This document shows, piece by piece, positions 6,792 to 16,800 of a DNA stretch of 64,000 bases. Each line of letters starts with the position of its first letter. Position 1 is the stretch's first letter. This DNA comes from DAOUAG01 sp034432935 (GTDB lineage: Bacteria > Chloroflexota > Dehalococcoidia > SM23-28-2 > RBG-16-64-32), in contig DAOUBD010000045.1 of assembly GCA_034432935.1 (NCBI GenBank), positions 10,920 to 74,919 on the forward strand, given 5' to 3'. The notes under the pieces were generated by a model. It was not told the DNA's origin, ran no database searches, and saw only the letters and a program-made list of their open reading frames with translations. The position numbers and the translations under genes are program-made.

Positions 6792-9560
6792 TTGGCCGAA
6801 ATCTTCGTTGCCTTAGACCTGGAGACGACCGGCCTCGACCCGGCCAAGGACTCCATCATTGAGATCGGGGCCATTCGGGTAGAGGGTGAGAGGCCGGCAG
6901 AGACCTTTCACACCTTCATCAACCCTGGCCGGCCTATACCCCCCTTCGTCCGCCGTCTTACGGGCATCACCGACAGTGACGTAAGCAGCGCGCCACGGAT
7001 CGAAGCGGTGGCCGGGGACCTGGCGGCGTTCCTGGAGGGGGCAATTCTGGTCGGGCACAATGTGCTGGGGTTTGACGCGGCGTTTCTGCGTCAGGGTGGC
7101 GTCTGGCAAAACGGCGAGGCGCACGACACGGCGGCCTTGGCCCGTATCTTGGTACCTGACGCCCCGGACTACGGCCTGGCGGCGTTGTGCGAGCGATTCG
7201 CCATCCCGCTGGAGGGGCACCACCGGGCCCTGGAGGACGCGCGGGCGTCGTGGCGCCTGTTGGTGGAGCTGCGGAGGCGCGCGGAGGCGTTGCCGGAGGG
7301 AGTCCTCCGGCAGATCGCGGCGTGGGTTGGGCAGACGTCCTACCCTTGGCGGGGGTTCTTCGCCCGTCTGGCGGAAGCGGGTCCCGCGGACTGGCGGGCG
7401 CTAGCGCCGAGGGGCGGCCAGAAGGCGGATATCGGGCCGTTGGCCGCGCCGCCGAGGCCTCAAAGGGTGGACCCGGCGCGGGCCAGCGGCGTGTTGGCGT
7501 CGGCGGCACGCCGGGCAGATATCTTTCCGGAGTGGGACGAGCGGCCGCAGCAATACGAGATGGCGAGCCTCGTGGCGGAGGCTATCGCGGGCGGTGGGCT
7601 TCTCATGGTGGAGGCTGGCACGGGCACAGGAAAGTCTTTGGCCTACCTCGTCCCCGCAGCCTGCCACGCCCTGGGCACCGGCGAGAGGGTGGTGGTCTCC
7701 ACCAATACCATCAACCTTCAAGAACAGCTAGTGAAGAAAGACGTCCCGGCCGTGCAAGGGCTCTTGGCGGGGAAGGGGCTGCGGGCATGCACCCTCAAGG
7801 GGCGGCGCAACTACCTGTGCCTCCACCGCTTCTCGTCGCTCCTGGCCGCAGATTCGCTAACAGACCTCGAGGCGCTGGTGGCCTCCCGCGTTCTGGTGTG
7901 GCTTCAGAGCACCGAGACGGGGGACCGGGCAGAGCTAAGGATGACGCCAGAAGAGGAGGGCGTCTGGAGCCGGTTCAGCGCAGAGGGGGCTGATTGTTTG
8001 ACTAACGGAAGCGCCTTCGTCGCCGATGGCGCGTGTTTCTACCAGCGGGCACGGCGTGAGGCGGAGGCTGCCCACATTGTGGTGGTCAACCACTCGCTGC
8101 TGCTGACGGACGCCGCCGTAGGCGGGGCTCTGATACCGCCGTACCGGCACTTGGTTATCGACGAGGCCCATCACCTCGAGGACGAAGCGACCCGGCAGTT
8201 TGGGTTCGCGTGTGGTGAGCGGGCGCTGGGAGAACTGCTGGATCGCTGTGAGGAGCTGCCGCAGCAGGTGCAGCGGGGGCTACGGGGTATGGTTGCTGCC
8301 CTGAGGCCAGGGGCGCAGGTGGCGGATGCCTCGCGGGTGTTGCGGCAGACAGCCGCTGGGGCGCGCGAGCCCCTGAAGGAGTTTTCGGCCCGGCTGGTGA
8401 CCTTCATGCGGGACCACCGGGACGGCAACGAGGGAGATGACCGCTTGCTGATCAACAGGGCCTCTCGAGTGCAGCCGGACTGGCCCGGCGTGGAGCTAGC
8501 GTGGGAGAACCTGCGTTTGTGGCTGCACCAGGTCGAGAGGGCGCTGAGGCTGCTGGCGGGGGCCTTGGACGCGCCGGAGCTGGCCCAAATGACAAACTAC
8601 GAGCTCGTAGCGGCTGAGGCCGAGGCGGTGCTAAGGGAAATACGGGAGGCATGCGAGGGCATCGGCGTGGCTATAGAGCAGGACGACCCGCAGCGCATAG
8701 TTTGGCTGGAGCGCCACCGGTCAGATGGGACGCCTCTCATCAACTGGGCGCCGCTGAATGTTGGAGCAAGCCTAAAGGAGCTGCTGTACGCGGGCCGGGA
8801 CAGCGTGATCTTCACGGGCGCCACGCTGCAAAGCCGCGGTGGGTTTCAGCACCTCCAACGGCGGCTGGGTCTGGAGGTTGCTGGCACGGCGGCGCTGGGG
8901 TCGCCGTTCGACTATGAGCGGGCGGCGGTAGTGTTGGTGCCGAAGGACATGCCAGAGCCGTCGTCACCGGACTACCTCCAATGGTTGGCGAGGGCTGTAG
9001 TGGACCTGGGGATGGCTTCCCGGGGGCGAGCGCTGGTACTCTTTACCTCCCATGCTGATTTGAGGGCGGCGCATGCGGCGGCGGCAGGCCCGCTGCGCGA
9101 GGCCGGTATCGAGGCGCTGGCGCAGGGGGCTGACGGCTCGCCGGGCCAGTTGGTGCAGGCGCTCTTGAGCAACCCTCAGACGGTCCTGTTCGGCACGTCG
9201 AGCTTCTGGGAGGGGGTGGATGTGGTGGGGGAGGCGTTATCGCTCCTGGTCATGGCCCGGCTGCCGTTCACTGTGCCGGCGGAGCCAGTTTTCCAGGCGC
9301 GATCGTCGGAATACGACCGGCCGTTCGAGGAGTACGCGGTTCCCCAGGCGGTCCTACGGTTCAGACAGGGGTTCGGACGGCTGATCCGGTCGAAGAATGA
9401 CCGGGGAGTGATGGTCGTGCTGGACCGTCGCATCATGAGCAAGCGTTACGGCGCTGCTTTCCTGGAGGCGTTGCCCCCGTGTCCCGTGCGGGAGGCGTTG
9501 CTTCGTGAGATGCCGGCGCTGGTGCGGGAGTGCCTCGATGGGTCAGCGGCGAGGGTGTAG
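6792..9560 (+). CDS. dinG: DinG-family helicase with N-terminal DEDDh exonuclease domain
   Basis: A 922-residue two-domain DNA repair protein. Residues 1-170 are a DEDDh 3'-5' exonuclease (ALDLETTGLDP, FINPGRPIP, VGHNVLGFD, HRALEDARASW), as in the epsilon subunit. Residues ~245-915 are an XPD/DinG-type superfamily 2 helicase with Walker A AGTGTGKS (from ~275), DEAH at 457-460 and a C-terminal GRLIRSKNDRGVMVVLDRR motif VI. Four cysteines lie in the position of the DinG/XPD iron-sulfur domain (ACTLKGRRNYLC, then ADC and GAC), so a [4Fe-4S] cluster is possible; many Firmicutes exonuclease-DinG proteins lack it. The TTG start is chosen because homology begins there and a -10 box lies just upstream. 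A GNAT gene overlaps its last 23 bp. Confidence 0.92.
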   Translation: MAEIFVALDLETTGLDPAKDSIIEIGAIRVEGERPAETFHTFINPGRPIPPFVRRLTGITDSDVSSAPRIEAVAGDLAAFLEGAILVGHNVLGFDAAFLRQGGVWQNGEAHDTAALARILVPDAPDYGLAALCERFAIPLEGHHRALEDARASWRLLVELRRRAEALPEGVLRQIAAWVGQTSYPWRGFFARLAEAGPADWRALAPRGGQKADIGPLAAPPRPQRVDPARASGVLASAARRADIFPEWDERPQQYEMASLVAEAIAGGGLLMVEAGTGTGKSLAYLVPAACHALGTGERVVVSTNTINLQEQLVKKDVPAVQGLLAGKGLRACTLKGRRNYLCLHRFSSLLAADSLTDLEALVASRVLVWLQSTETGDRAELRMTPEEEGVWSRFSAEGADCLTNGSAFVADGACFYQRARREAEAAHIVVVNHSLLLTDAAVGGALIPPYRHLVIDEAHHLEDEATRQFGFACGERALGELLDRCEELPQQVQRGLRGMVAALRPGAQVADASRVLRQTAAGAREPLKEFSARLVTFMRDHRDGNEGDDRLLINRASRVQPDWPGVELAWENLRLWLHQVERALRLLAGALDAPELAQMTNYELVAAEAEAVLREIREACEGIGVAIEQDDPQRIVWLERHRSDGTPLINWAPLNVGASLKELLYAGRDSVIFTGATLQSRGGFQHLQRRLGLEVAGTAALGSPFDYERAAVVLVPKDMPEPSSPDYLQWLARAVVDLGMASRGRALVLFTSHADLRAAHAAAAGPLREAGIEALAQGADGSPGQLVQALLSNPQTVLFGTSSFWEGVDVVGEALSLLVMARLPFTVPAEPVFQARSSEYDRPFEEYAVPQAVLRFRQGFGRLIRSKNDRGVMVVLDRRIMSKRYGAAFLEALPPCPVREALLREMPALVRECLDGSAARV

Positions 9561-9954
9561 AAGGAGCCGGGTATGGCTCGAGGTAGCGCCAGGAGCCGGA
9601 GCGAGCGGGGCAGGGGGCGCCGGCGGGCAGACGGGTCTTGCCGTCATTCGCCGCGCCGGAACCCCGGGGCCCATCGGACAGTTGCGATGGCGGATTGGAT
9701 GGCCTAGGCACGGCCTGGCCACAGTTGAGGCGCTGGAGGTTGCGGAGGGCGAGCGGGGGTGGGGCTACGGGTCGGAGGCGGTGCGCCAGCTCGAGGGCCT
9801 ACTAGGCGAGAGAGGCGTCGAGGGGTTTGCTGTCGCAGTAGACTGCCAGGACGGCCTAGGGCTGTTCTTTTGGCTCAGGTTAGGCTACCGGCCCATACTA
9901 GGGCATTCACCGGATGGCCGGTTCTGGATGGCGCGCATGTTTGCGGACTCTTGA
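9538..9954 (+). CDS. GNAT-family N-acetyltransferase
   Basis: A 138-residue protein with the acetyl-CoA binding motif A, ERGWGYGSEAVRQLE (Q/R-x-x-G-x-G/A form), followed by GVEGFAVAVDCQDGLGLFFW and LRLGYRPI, the usual motif B of GNAT proteins. It reads from an ATG at 9538 inside the end of dinG, with GGGAG 8 bases upstream; no other in-frame start exists before the conserved part. The first ~30 residues (Arg/Gly-rich) are not conserved-looking. Substrate is unknown. The 23-bp overlap with dinG implies translational coupling. Confidence 0.75.
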   Translation: MGQRRGCRRSRVWLEVAPGAGASGAGGAGGQTGLAVIRRAGTPGPIGQLRWRIGWPRHGLATVEALEVAEGERGWGYGSEAVRQLEGLLGERGVEGFAVAVDCQDGLGLFFWLRLGYRPILGHSPDGRFWMARMFADS

Positions 9955-9979
9955 TTCCCAAGACGGAGGGGTTTCTGTG

Positions 9980-11350
9980 ATGGCGATGGATGACGTGTTG
10001 GCCCATGTAGACGGGCATTTGGAGGAGTCGCTGGACGTGCTGAGGGGTCTGTGCCGCCTGCCCTCGGTGAGCGCTCGAGGGGAGGCGATCGAAGGGACGG
10101 CGGAGCACGTGGCGGGGCTGCTGAGAGAGCTGGGGTTCGAAGTCCGGATCCTGGCCAAGCCGGCGGGAGGCCATCCGGTGGTGTTTGCCTTTGCTGAGGG
10201 CGCTAGCAGGAGGACTCTCCTGTTTTACAACCACTACGACGTGCAGCCTCCGGAGCCCCTGGAGCTATGGTCGTCGCCCCCCTTCGAGCCGCGGCTGGCG
10301 GAGGGAAAGCTCTATGGCCGGGGCGTCAGCGATAACAAGGGGAACATAGCTGCCCGCCTGGCGGCCATACGGGCCTGGCGAGAGGTCCGGGGCGAGCTGC
10401 CCTGCTCCGTGAAATTCTGTATCGAGGGTGATGAAGAGATTGGCAGCCCCCACATGGAGGAGTTCGTGGGCGCAAACCGGGGCCTGTTGGCGGCCGACGC
10501 CTGCCTGTGGGAAGGAGGCGGCGTAACCTGGGAGGGGCTGCCCCAGATCACCCTGGGCGTCAAGGGGCTCCTGTACGTCCAGTTGGACTGCCAGACCATC
10601 AGCCACGATGCCCACTCCTCCTACGGAACCGTCTTGCCGAATGCGGCCTGGCGTCTGGTGTGGGCCCTGTCGAGCATCAAGGGGCCTGACGAACGGGTGA
10701 CAATCGACGGCTTCTACGACCAGGTGCGGCCTCCTACGCCGGAGGAGCGGGCGGCCGTAGAGGCCATGCCAAGTGAGGACGAAGAGACGCTGAGATCGTA
10801 CGGGATCCAGCAGGCCGTGAGCGGGGTCCGCGGTCTCGAGTACCGGCTTCGCCATTGCTTCGAGCCGACGGCGACCATCGATGGCCTCTCGTCGGGCTAC
10901 GAGGGCGAAGGCGCAAAGACGGTGTTGCCGGCGAAGGCGATGGCCAAGGTGGACTTCCGGCTCGTGCCGGACCAGGACCCGGAGGACATCCTTGCCAAGC
11001 TTCGGGCCCATCTCGAGAGATGCGGGTTCGGCGACGTGAAGGTGAGCTACATCAGCGGCGAGCGGCCGGCCCGGACGCCGGTAACGGATCCCTTCGTGGC
11101 GGTGGTGCGGCGGGCGGTACGGCGGGCCTACGGCGCCGAGCCGATTACGGTGCCCACCATGGCTGGCACGGGGCCTCTCTACCCGTTTGTGAAGACGCTG
11201 GGGCTCCCCGTCGCGGACTGCGGCATCGGATATCCCGACGCGAGGATCCATGCGCCTGACGAGAACATACGCATAGAGGACTTCCGCCGCGGGACGAAGG
11301 CGGTGGTGGCCCTGCTGGGGGAGATGGGAGAGGCAGGAGAAGCGGAGTAG
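9980..11350 (+). CDS. M20-family metallopeptidase / dipeptidase
   Basis: A 456-residue zinc-dependent exopeptidase or amidohydrolase of the M20 family (CNDP/DapE-like). Metal and catalytic motifs appear in order: NHYDVQPPEP (first His and catalytic Asp), LYGRGVSDNKGN (bridging Asp), EGDEEIGSPH (catalytic Glu and metal Glu) and the late IHAPDEN His. A dimerisation domain lies between about 195 and 320. The start at ATG 9980 has GGAGGGG 8 bases upstream; the frame is open 66 bp further, but that part overlaps the GNAT gene. No signal peptide, so it is cytosolic. A general peptide-degrading role is most likely. Confidence 0.88.
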   Translation: MAMDDVLAHVDGHLEESLDVLRGLCRLPSVSARGEAIEGTAEHVAGLLRELGFEVRILAKPAGGHPVVFAFAEGASRRTLLFYNHYDVQPPEPLELWSSPPFEPRLAEGKLYGRGVSDNKGNIAARLAAIRAWREVRGELPCSVKFCIEGDEEIGSPHMEEFVGANRGLLAADACLWEGGGVTWEGLPQITLGVKGLLYVQLDCQTISHDAHSSYGTVLPNAAWRLVWALSSIKGPDERVTIDGFYDQVRPPTPEERAAVEAMPSEDEETLRSYGIQQAVSGVRGLEYRLRHCFEPTATIDGLSSGYEGEGAKTVLPAKAMAKVDFRLVPDQDPEDILAKLRAHLERCGFGDVKVSYISGERPARTPVTDPFVAVVRRAVRRAYGAEPITVPTMAGTGPLYPFVKTLGLPVADCGIGYPDARIHAPDENIRIEDFRRGTKAVVALLGEMGEAGEAE

Positions 11351-11460
11351 GAACTGTGCCACGGAGGTAGCGGGGGCATTCGCGGGGGCGGCGCGGCCTC
11401 AGGATGGCGCTGTTCACGCGATAACGCTGGGCGCTGCCCCCGTGCGCCGCTAGTCCGGCC

Positions 11461-11703
11461 CTAATGGCCGGGACCGACAGGGGGCTCGGCAGGTCTCTCT
11501 GAGGAGGTCCCGAGGCAGTTGAAGCAGGCGAACTCCAGGGAGAGGTACTGGTCGTTTATCCAGACGTCGCCGCAGTCCTTGCCTTGGCTGTCATTGCGCA
11601 GGCGCAGGTGGTAGCGGCTGTGACAGTTGTTGCAGGTGGCGGAGTTCGTATCGTCAGCGGGTTCCCCGCAGACGCAGCATACTTCGTTTTGTTGGCTGGC
11701 CAT
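11461..11703 (-). CDS. Small zinc-finger protein with PHD-like cysteine/histidine spacing
   Basis: An 80-residue protein dominated by metal ligands: C9-x2-C12, C24-x2-C27, H32, C44 and C60-x2-C63. This C4-H-C3 order, with CNNCHSRYH in the middle, resembles a PHD/treble-clef zinc finger, although the gap from His to the next Cys (11 residues) is longer than in eukaryotic PHD fingers. It is downstream of the CCA-adding enzyme gene; its ATG shares one base with the TAA stop, so the two are translationally coupled. The C-terminal tail is Pro-rich and disordered-looking. No function can be assigned; binding of protein, RNA or another partner are all possible. Confidence 0.8.
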   Translation of the reverse strand: MASQQNEVCCVCGEPADDTNSATCNNCHSRYHLRLRNDSQGKDCGDVWINDQYLSLEFACFNCLGTSSERPAEPPVGPGH

Positions 11704-12962
11704 TAGCTTCCGCCTGTGTGGGTCTGGGGCTTTAGAGAGAGGGCGAATCGCACCTCGTCTTGGCGAGTCTTGACCACACCGTCAAGTTTAGCAACACGGA
11801 GGCGGCGGAGCACCTCTCCGAGGACGGGGCCGCGGGGGACACCGAGGGTCTCGAGGTCAGTTCCGCGGAGGGCAGGGCGGATGTGGCGGAGGCGCCGCAA
11901 GTAGTCGATGATGCGTTCGCGGGCAGGGCCCTGGGCCATGACGGCGAAGGCCCAGAGGGTAGGGAGTGGGTATGGGTCCAGGGCGGCGACGAGTTCGCTG
12001 GGCCGCAGGGCCTGCCATACGAGGCCGGTCTCGAGCCAGCGTATGCGGGGCGTCAGAGCGATGGATTGGGCCTGGCTGCGGGTGAGGGCAAGGCGCTGCC
12101 GGAGGGAGGGGACCTCGGACTCAGGGACGGTCCAGGCGAGGAGCGGCCAGTAGGCGGCGGGGGTTGCCGCCGCGCTGAGACGCCTGAGGTCTGAGAAGGC
12201 CGTGGCGCGGGTCTGATCGAAGGTGAGGGCTGGGTGGATGGCGGCAAGGGCTCCCCAGTCCTGAAGGTGCAGAAGGGCTCCTTCTGGGGTCTCCTCCCGC
12301 AGCGTGCGGGAGACCTCCTCGTGGATGCGGGCGGCGCTGATGCTACACAGATGAGGAAGGGCGGCCTTGATCTGGCGGTGGGTATCGTCTTCCACCTGGA
12401 AGCCGAGCCGGAAGGCGTAGCGAGCCGCCCGGAAGATGCGGGTTGGGTCGTCTGCAAAGCTAGCCGGATGGAGGCTGCGGATCAGCCCAGCCTGTAGGTC
12501 TTGACGGCCGTTGAAGGGGTCGATGAGGGCCCCTCTATGGGGGGTAGTGAGGCGGAGGGCGATGGCGTTGATGGTGAAGTCACGGCGGGCTAGGTCTTCG
12601 CGGATCGAGGCCGGGCGAACGACGGGCAGGGCGCCGGGGCGAGGGTAGACCTCGGCCCGGGCGGTGGCGATATCGAGGGTGAAAGCATCGAGATGGATGG
12701 TGGCGGTGGCGAATCGGGGGTGAACTATGAGGCGGCCTCCCAAGCGGTCAGCCAGATGCCGGGCTAGCGTTGGAGCATCGCCCTCGAGCACGAAGTCGAT
12801 GTCCAGCGAAGGGCGGCCCAGGAGGAGGTCGCGCAGGGGCCCGCCTACGAGGTAAAGGGGGCTGCCGGAGTCCTGGGCGAGGGAGATGAGGGTGTTAGCG
12901 GCGGCGCGGGCGGCGGGAGGCAGGCGGCTAAACCATTTATCGATAAGTTTTGGGTCTTCCAT
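11703..12962 (-). CDS. CCA-adding tRNA nucleotidyltransferase / poly(A) polymerase family
   Basis: A 419-residue class II nucleotidyltransferase that adds (part of) the 3' CCA to tRNA. YLVGGPLRDLLLG (residues 38-49) is the GG...RD nucleotide-binding loop and LDIDFV supplies the two catalytic aspartates (D54, D56). RRDFTINAIAL is the RRD motif, and DDPTRIFRAARYAFRLGF the ERxxR-like motif that selects bases. No HD domain is evident at the C-terminus. Whether it adds CC, A or CCA cannot be told by eye. It is divergent from rnc and coupled to the downstream zinc-finger gene. Confidence 0.9.
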   Translation of the reverse strand: MEDPKLIDKWFSRLPPAARAAANTLISLAQDSGSPLYLVGGPLRDLLLGRPSLDIDFVLEGDAPTLARHLADRLGGRLIVHPRFATATIHLDAFTLDIATARAEVYPRPGALPVVRPASIREDLARRDFTINAIALRLTTPHRGALIDPFNGRQDLQAGLIRSLHPASFADDPTRIFRAARYAFRLGFQVEDDTHRQIKAALPHLCSISAARIHEEVSRTLREETPEGALLHLQDWGALAAIHPALTFDQTRATAFSDLRRLSAAATPAAYWPLLAWTVPESEVPSLRQRLALTRSQAQSIALTPRIRWLETGLVWQALRPSELVAALDPYPLPTLWAFAVMAQGPARERIIDYLRRLRHIRPALRGTDLETLGVPRGPVLGEVLRRLRVAKLDGVVKTRQDEVRFALSLKPQTHTGGS

Positions 12963-12992
12963 GAATCTGGGGTCTTATTGTTCAGTCGTTTC

Positions 12993-13021
12993 TTGACAGG
13001 GTAGTTGGTGCGCCATATGAT
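12993..13021 (+). promoter_or_regulatory. Near-consensus sigma-70-type promoter
   Basis: TTGACA (12993-12998), a 17-bp spacer and TATGAT (13016-13021): 11 of 12 positions match consensus with ideal spacing, the strongest promoter in the window. The predicted start is near 13028. Confidence 0.85.
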
Positions 13022-13027
13022 GGCCCC

Positions 13028-13134
13028 TGTGGCGGCAACTATTTGGACGTTGTCTTTTGGAGTCTAACATCCGGACGGGATAGGGACATTCAATCGTTGC
13101 AGGCTGGCAAAGCCGCTCTTGGGCGGCTTTCTTT
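13028..13134 (+). ncRNA. Possible small RNA or attenuated leader upstream of rnc
   Basis: The stretch from the predicted start of the strong promoter at 12993 to the hairpin terminator at 13109-13134 is about 107 nt and contains no credible open frame. Either it is a free small RNA, or it is an rnc leader with an internal terminator. I do not recognise its sequence as any known family; it is not a tRNA or a T-box (no AGGGTGG box). The boundaries are predicted only from promoter and terminator. Confidence 0.45.
13109..13134 (+). terminator. Rho-independent terminator before rnc
   Basis: AAAGCCGC (13109-13116) pairs perfectly with GCGGCTTT (13123-13130) across a 6-base loop and is followed by CTTT. 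It lies 23 bases before the rnc start codon and faces the same direction, so it could also act as an attenuator. Confidence 0.7.
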
Positions 13135-13157
13135 ATCAGGGCTGAAGTTTTTGCGCT

Positions 13158-13880
13158 ATGGTTAGGCAGGCGAGTGCAGCGAAACCCAGACCAGCGAAGG
13201 AGTTGGACGAGGCGCTAGGCGTCGGGTTTCACGATCCGAACCTCCTTCGGCAGGCCTTGTACCACCGATCGTACCTGAATGAGGCGGACGAGGATGCAGA
13301 GTCCAACGAGAGGTTGGAGTTCTTGGGAGATGCTGTGCTGGGGCTGGTGATCTCGGAGAAGCTGTACCGGGACTACCCCACTTTGAGCGAAGGCAACCTC
13401 AGCCAGATCCGGGCCTCGCTGGTGAGATGGGACACGTTGGCGCGGGCGGCGCAACGGATCAACCTGGGGGAGTACCTGGTGTTGGGGCGGGGCGAGGAGA
13501 TGTCCGGCGGTCGCAGCCGTCCCTCGAACTTAGCGTGCGCCTTGGAGGCCCTGATCGGGGCCGCCTTCCTAGATGGCGGTCTGCCCAGGGCCAGGAAGCT
13601 GGTGCTGCGGCTGTTGAAGGAGGACCTGGAGGAGATGGAGGAGAGGGGTGCCAGCGCCGACAGCAAGTCGCAACTCCAGCATGTGGCGCAGACCCGTTGG
13701 CACGAGATCCCGCAGTATAGGCTGGTGTCATCGGAGGGGCCGGACCATGCGAAGCTCTTCACCGTGGAGGTCCTGGCCGGGCAGCAAGTCTTGGGGCGGG
13801 GGCAAGGCCGAAGCAAGAAGCAGGCGGAGCTGAACGCCGCTCGCCAGGCCTTGGAGACGCTGGCCGCTGCCAACAACTAA
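13158..13880 (+). CDS. rnc: Ribonuclease III
   Basis: A double-strand-specific endoribonuclease for rRNA processing and mRNA turnover. Of 240 residues, the N-terminal ~155 are the RNase III domain with signature NERLEFLGDAVLGLV (residues ~50-64) and second catalytic acidic segment ALEALIGAAFLDGG. Residues ~168-236 are a dsRNA-binding domain ending GRGQGRSKKQAELNAARQAL. It starts at ATG 13158, 23 bases after a terminator-like hairpin, and is followed 14 bp later by smc: the widespread rnc-smc-ftsY order. RNase III often controls its own message through 5' hairpins, which makes the structured leader here interesting. Confidence 0.95.
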   Translation: MVRQASAAKPRPAKELDEALGVGFHDPNLLRQALYHRSYLNEADEDAESNERLEFLGDAVLGLVISEKLYRDYPTLSEGNLSQIRASLVRWDTLARAAQRINLGEYLVLGRGEEMSGGRSRPSNLACALEALIGAAFLDGGLPRARKLVLRLLKEDLEEMEERGASADSKSQLQHVAQTRWHEIPQYRLVSSEGPDHAKLFTVEVLAGQQVLGRGQGRSKKQAELNAARQALETLAAANN

Positions 13881-13893
13881 AGCGGAATCTGAA

Positions 13894-16800
13894 GTGTACC
13901 TGAGGCGCCTAGAGCTTTACGGTTTCAAGAGCTTCGCCGGGCGGACCTCGTTCGTTTTTGGCCCTGGCGTGACGGCCATCGTGGGGCCCAACGGTTCCGG
14001 CAAGTCCAACATCGCTGATGCCTTGCGGTGGGTGCTGGGCGAGCAGTCGGGCAGGCTTCTGCGGGCGAAGCGGCTGGACGACATCATCTTTGCCGGATCG
14101 GGAAAGAGGGCGGCCGCGGACCGCGTGGAGGTGACCCTCGTCCTGGACAACTCGGATGGCTGGTTGCCGGTGCCGGCTGAAGAGGTGGCCATCACGCGGC
14201 GGGGGCAGCGGAACGGCGATAGCGACTACTCCATCAACGGCAAGAGGACCCGGCTGCGGGAGATCCAGACCATCCTGATGAAGGCCAACGCCACGCAGAA
14301 CTCCTACGCCATCATAGGGCAGGGGCTTGTGGAGAGCGTGTTGAACCTGAAGGCGGAGGAGAGGCGGCAGTTGATCGAGGAAGCCGCCGATATCCAGCGC
14401 TACAGGATGAAGATCGAGGAGGCAGAGGGACGGTTGGAGGCGACCCACGAAAACGTGGAGCGCGTCCGCCTGCTGATGAAGGAGATCGCTCCGCGGATGA
14501 GCCGGTTGGAGCGGCAGGCGAGGTTGGCGGGCGAGCACAGCCGCATCCGGAAGGAGCTGACACAGGCCTTGCGGGTGTACTACGAGGAGCAGTGGCGCCG
14601 GGCGCAAGAGGCGCTGACGGTGGCCCGGGCGGCCCACGATCAGGCGCAGGCCGAGTTCGCCCAGGGGAAGGTGGCGTTGGCCACCTGCCAACGGGAGCTC
14701 TCCGACATATCGGCGCAACTGGAAGAGTACCGCCGGGCGGCGGCGGCGGCCATAGCCCAGCGAGACCGGTTGGACCAGCGCATCCGGGAGTTGGAGCGAC
14801 GCTTGGCCGTTTCGCGGGAGCGCCTCGGCATTTTGGAGGCCCGGCAAAAGGAGTTGGCTCAGGAGCTGGCAGCCCTAGGGGCCGAACAGCGGCGGGCAGA
14901 GGCCATTCTGGCTGCCGAAGAGGAAAGGCGCCGGGAGCTGGAGGCGCGGGTGGGTGCGGCCCGTGAGGAGTTCCAGAGGAGGCAAAAGGAGCTGCTGGCG
15001 CTGGAGGAGGAGTTCCGGGCAGCCGCAGGACACGCTGGCGATGCGGAAGCGAAGGGCAAGCGGCTACAGGCGGCAGCCGACGAGATAAAGCTAAGGTTGC
15101 ATCGCATGGCGGACGCTCAACGCGATCTTGAGAAGGAGTCGGCGCGGCTGGACACGCGCAGGCGGTCGTTGGTGAACCAGATGGCGGAACACCTGCGGGT
15201 CTTGAAGGGGCTGCGGGACCAGGAGGAGCGCTTGACGGCGCAGGTGGCGCAGACGGGCGCGAGGCGGCTGGCGTTGGAGGCAGCGGCGGCGGAGGCGCGG
15301 CAGGCGCTGGCCAAGATCGAGGCGGACCAGAACGCCCGGCGCGGCAAGTTGGAGGGCCTTCAGGCGCGGCTGAGCGTCCTGAGTGAGGCGCAGAGGCAGG
15401 CCCAGGGGCCGGCCGTGGAGGATCCCGTCTCGCTGGAGGGGGCGTTGTGCCGGGTATACGAGATCATCCGCGTGCCGAGGGGCCTCGAGGAGGCGATCGC
15501 GGCAGCGTTGGCGGACCAGTTGGAGGCGTTTGTCTTCCAGCGCCAAGGGGAGGCTATCCAGGCGTTGCAGTCGCTGGTCAATGAGAGGGGGCCCCGCACC
15601 ACGGTAATACCGTTGGACAGCCTCAAGCAGTCGTACCCGCTAAACATCATCCGGGAGAAGGGCGTAGTGGGCGTGGCCTCCCGTTTGATCAAGTACAGCC
15701 CCGGCCACGAGAAGCTGATCAACCTCTTGTTGGGCCGGACCATCGTCGTGCAGGACGCATCGGTGGCGCAGCGGCTGATGCGGCGCGGCCTGGGCACCAT
15801 CGTCACGCTCGATGGCATCGTGTTCCACCCCAGCGGCCACATAACGGGTGGCCAGCCGCGGGCCAGCCGGCCGTTTGTGTTGGGGTACGAGCGTGACATG
15901 GAGTCCATCCCCAAGGAGGTTGAGCGCATCGAGAAATCGCTCTTGGCGGCCGAACGGGAGGCAGACGTGTGGCGAGAGCGCCTCCGAGAGGCGGAGGAGG
16001 CGCTCTCGGCGCTGAACCGGGAAGCGGACGTCGCGCTGGAGCGCAGGCTGCGTCTTCAGGACACCATGGGGCAACACCAGCAGAAGCTGGCGCAACTGCG
16101 GGGTGAGATGCGCGGCATTATCGGCTCCCAAGCCAGCCTGCGGGAGCAGCAGGCGGCGCTCCAACGTGAGGCAGAGAGGTTGGAGCGGGAGAGGGATGCG
16201 ATGCTGGCGGAATCGCGGGAGTCGGCGGCGTCAGCGAAGCACCTGGGCCGGGCCAACGAGCTCTTCCGTGAGCGGCGCGAGGCTCTACAGGCGGTGGTGA
16301 ACGAGGCGGCCGATAGTCTGGCGCGGGCCGACGGTGAATACCGGTCGCTGGCAGTGCAACGCGAGGCGGCGGAGGCCGTGCTGGCGCGAATAGAAGCCCA
16401 GGTCTCGGCGAAGGATGTGCAGTCGAAAGCCCTGGAGATGGAGATGACGACCCTCAGGGCCAGCATCGAGTCCGATGAGACGGAGCTGGGCAGGGCGCGG
16501 GCCCAGTTGGAGGAGCTCATCCGGGAGAGCCAGCCAGGCCAGGAGGGGATGCACCACTTGGAGCTCCGCCAACGGGACCTGCACGCCCAGGTCCTCAGTG
16601 CTCAGGGCCGGATGTTCGAGGCTGAAAGGCACGTCCTGGAATCGGAGGCGGAAGTGAGGCGTTGGGAGGCGGAGGTGGAGATGCTGCGCAAGCAGATAGC
16701 CGAGGATGGGCTGGTACTGGCGGCGGATGGGAGCGTGACGGAAGAGGGCGGGGTGGCTGGGCCTGCCATTCCCTACTGGTTGGCGGCCGAGGGCCGTGAG

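Noticed and set aside
13028..13134. A tRNA or T-box in the region before rnc
   Set aside because: No cloverleaf, no TTCGA-type T arm and no AGGGTGG T-box sequence were found.
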